A DNA stretch of 64,000 bases from Streptomyces sp. NBC_01803. GTDB taxonomy: Bacteria; Actinomycetota; Actinomycetes; Streptomycetales; Streptomycetaceae. Positions 62,633-64,000 of the stretch are shown here, in pieces; within the stretch, counting starts at the first letter, position 1, and every line of letters begins with the position of its first letter. Made by a program: the position numbers and the translations under genes. The notes beneath the pieces were generated by a model. That model was not told where the DNA came from. It made no database searches and saw nothing but the letters and a program-made list of their open reading frames with translations. The stretch covers positions 4,324,501-4,388,500 of the forward strand of contig NZ_CP109073.1 of assembly GCF_035917415.1 (NCBI RefSeq), given 5' to 3'.

Positions 62633-62899
62633 TCAGCTCTGGAGCGCGTTGACCTGCGCGGCCAGCGCGGACTTCTTGTTGGCGGCGTTGTTCGGGTGCA
62701 GGACGCCCTTGCTCACGGCCTTGTCGAGCTTGCGGGCGGCCTCCCGGCGCGCGGCCTCGGCCTGCTCGTAGTCACCGGCCGCGGCGGCCTCGCGGGCACG
62801 CCGGACGGCGGTCTTGACCTCGGACTTGACGGCCTGGTTCCGCAGACGCGCCTTCTCGTTCGTCTTGATCCGCTTGATCTGGGACTTGATGTTCGCCAC
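62633..62899 (-). CDS. rpsT: 30S ribosomal protein S20
   Basis: The 88-residue basic helical protein begins [21 protein letters not shown] and has [24 protein letters not shown], the S20 C-terminal signature. The start is ATG 62899; the upstream sequence has AGAAGGC. It is divergent from lepA, the standard arrangement. Confidence 0.96.
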   Translation of the reverse strand: MANIKSQIKRIKTNEKARLRNQAVKSEVKTAVRRAREAAAAGDYEQAEAARREAARKLDKAVSKGVLHPNNAANKKSALAAQVNALQS

Positions 62900-62942
62900 G
62901 AATGAGCCTTCTCAGGTTTTTACGGAAGTGGGTGCGCCCTGG

Positions 62943-62982
62943 CAGGACCCCGACAGGACCCCGACAAGACCCCGACAAGACA
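62943..62982 (+). repeat. 11-bp tandem repeat between rpsT and lepA
   Basis: CAGGACCCCGA occurs twice, followed by two CAAGAC variants in register (62943-62982). A similar GACAGGACCCCG copy lies again at 63085-63096, where its AGGA serves as the ribosome-binding site of lepA. Confidence 0.8.
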
Positions 62983-63097
62983 CAGTGGGCCAGCGTACCA
63001 GCGGCCCCCGCCCCGCTCCCAATCCGGAGGAGCCCCGCCCGCATGGGACGATGGGAGCGACCAAGCGACCCACAGCCATGACCCGACAGGACCCCGC

Positions 63098-64000
63098 GTG
63101 CCCGCGATCCCCTCGAACGCGCCGGAGCCGAGCCGCACCGACCCGGCTCTCCTCCGCAACTTCTGCATCATCGCGCACATCGACCACGGCAAGTCGACGC
63201 TCGCCGACCGGATGCTCCAGCTCACCGGCGTCGTCGAGCAGCGCCAGATGCGTGCCCAGTATCTCGACCGCATGGACATCGAGCGCGAGCGGGGCATCAC
63301 CATCAAGTCCCAGGCCGTCCGCATGCCCTGGGCGGCCGGGGGCACGGCGCACGTGCTGAACATGATCGACACCCCGGGTCACGTCGACTTCACCTACGAG
63401 GTCTCCCGCTCGCTGGCCGCGTGCGAGGGGTGTGTGCTGCTGGTCGACGCCGCCCAGGGCATCGAGGCGCAGACCCTCGCCAACCTCTACCTGGCGATGG
63501 AGAACGACCTCACGATCATCCCCGTGCTCAACAAGATCGACCTGCCCGCCGCCCAGCCCGACAAGTTCGCCGGCGAGCTCGCCCACCTCATCGGCTGCGA
63601 CCCGGGTGACGTGCTGCGCGTCTCCGCCAAGACCGGTGAGGGCGTCGCCGAGCTGCTGGACGAGGTGGTCCGCCTGGTCCCCGCCCCGGTCGGCGAGGCG
63701 GACGCGCCCGCCCGCGCGATGATCTTCGACTCGGTGTACGACGCCTACCGGGGCGTCGTGACCTATGTGAAGGTCGTCGACGGCCGGCTCGGCAAGCGCG
63801 AGCGCATCCAGATGATGTCCACCGGCGCCACCCACGAGCTGCTGGAGATCGGCGTCAGCTCACCGGAGATGACCCCGGCCGACGGCTTGGCCGTCGGCGA
63901 GGTGGGCTATCTGATCACCGGCGTGAAGGACGTGCGGCAGTCCAAGGTCGGTGACACGATCACCGCGCAGCGCCACGGGGCGACCGTGCCGCTCGGCGGC
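63098..64000 (+). CDS. lepA: Elongation factor 4 (LepA), N-terminal part (partial)
   Basis: This translational GTPase is related to EF-G and involved in ribosome back-translocation or assembly. Only the first 301 codons lie in the window; the gene runs off the right edge. G1 is AHIDHGKS at 26-33, the RGITI switch I follows [13 protein letters not shown] is near residue 91, and NKID is in the middle. Domain II starts near residue 195 ([18 protein letters not shown]). GTG 63098 follows CAGGACCCC and gives the usual [22 protein letters not shown] start. Confidence 0.96.
   Translation, partial: MPAIPSNAPEPSRTDPALLRNFCIIAHIDHGKSTLADRMLQLTGVVEQRQMRAQYLDRMDIERERGITIKSQAVRMPWAAGGTAHVLNMIDTPGHVDFTYEVSRSLAACEGCVLLVDAAQGIEAQTLANLYLAMENDLTIIPVLNKIDLPAAQPDKFAGELAHLIGCDPGDVLRVSAKTGEGVAELLDEVVRLVPAPVGEADAPARAMIFDSVYDAYRGVVTYVKVVDGRLGKRERIQMMSTGATHELLEIGVSSPEMTPADGLAVGEVGYLITGVKDVRQSKVGDTITAQRHGATVPLGG

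Overview
This window is a high-GC actinobacterial chromosome segment, almost certainly from Streptomyces or a close relative. The evidence is the very high G+C at third codon positions, many GTG starts, two adjacent clpP genes, an mreB-mreC-mreD-PBP2-rodA cluster, a very long Arg/Glu/Ala-rich RNase E/G and a clgR-type clp promoter box. The segment is housekeeping core chromosome. I see no prophage, CRISPR array, integrative element or biosynthetic cluster.

Layout. (1) 1-3.4 kb: end of tig, then clpP1-clpP2 and clpX (protein quality control). (2) 3.4-9.7 kb: a Pro/Gly-rich membrane protein on the minus strand, then valS, folC, a DUF4233-like membrane protein and ndk. (3) 10-16.4 kb: mreB, mreC, mreD, penicillin-binding protein 2 and rodA (cell and spore wall elongation). 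(4) 16.5-26.4 kb: a B12-binding radical SAM protein, a GNAT acetyltransferase inserted before its usual DUF2344 partner, RNase E/G, rplU, rpmA and obg. (5) 26.5-36.6 kb: a wall-glycopolymer (teichoic-acid-like) block with a fused cytidylyltransferase/SDR enzyme, three TagF-like polymerases and a membrane acyltransferase. (6) 36.9-45.9 kb: proB, a small unknown, proA, two paralogous single-span membrane proteins, a mini membrane protein, nadD, an atypical LCP/LytR_C protein, rsfS and a histidine phosphatase. (7) 45.9-48.7 kb: a divergent regulator/MFS pair and a small zinc-ribbon-like protein. (8) 48.8-52.2 kb: tRNA-Ala(GGC), a 107-bp tandem repeat, and leuS preceded by a leucine leader peptide and an intrinsic terminator (candidate attenuator). 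(9) 52.2-60 kb: a coiled-coil membrane protein, DegV, an IS21 IstA-like protein lacking the DDE residues, a secreted repeat protein, comEA and comEC. (10) 60-64 kb: a decayed PPOX pseudogene, a small unknown, holA, a secreted-protein gene split by a stop codon, rpsT and the start of lepA.

How the genes fit together. The mre/PBP2/rodA genes, the glycopolymer block and the LCP-like protein could together form an envelope-assembly neighbourhood, with polymer precursor synthesis, polymerisation, modification and attachment alongside the peptidoglycan elongation machinery. The remaining genes serve translation (valS, leuS, rplU, rpmA, rpsT, lepA, obg, rsfS, tRNA-Ala), RNA turnover, proline and NAD synthesis, folate glutamylation and DNA uptake/replication.

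The items most worth following up are the apparently leaderless leucine leader peptide and terminator upstream of leuS, the apparently domesticated IstA-like protein beside comEA, the paralogous TagF-like polymerases, the paired membrane proteins that share an N-terminal motif, and several decayed or interrupted genes. All calls come from reading the sequence. No database search was run, and family names are from memory of motifs.
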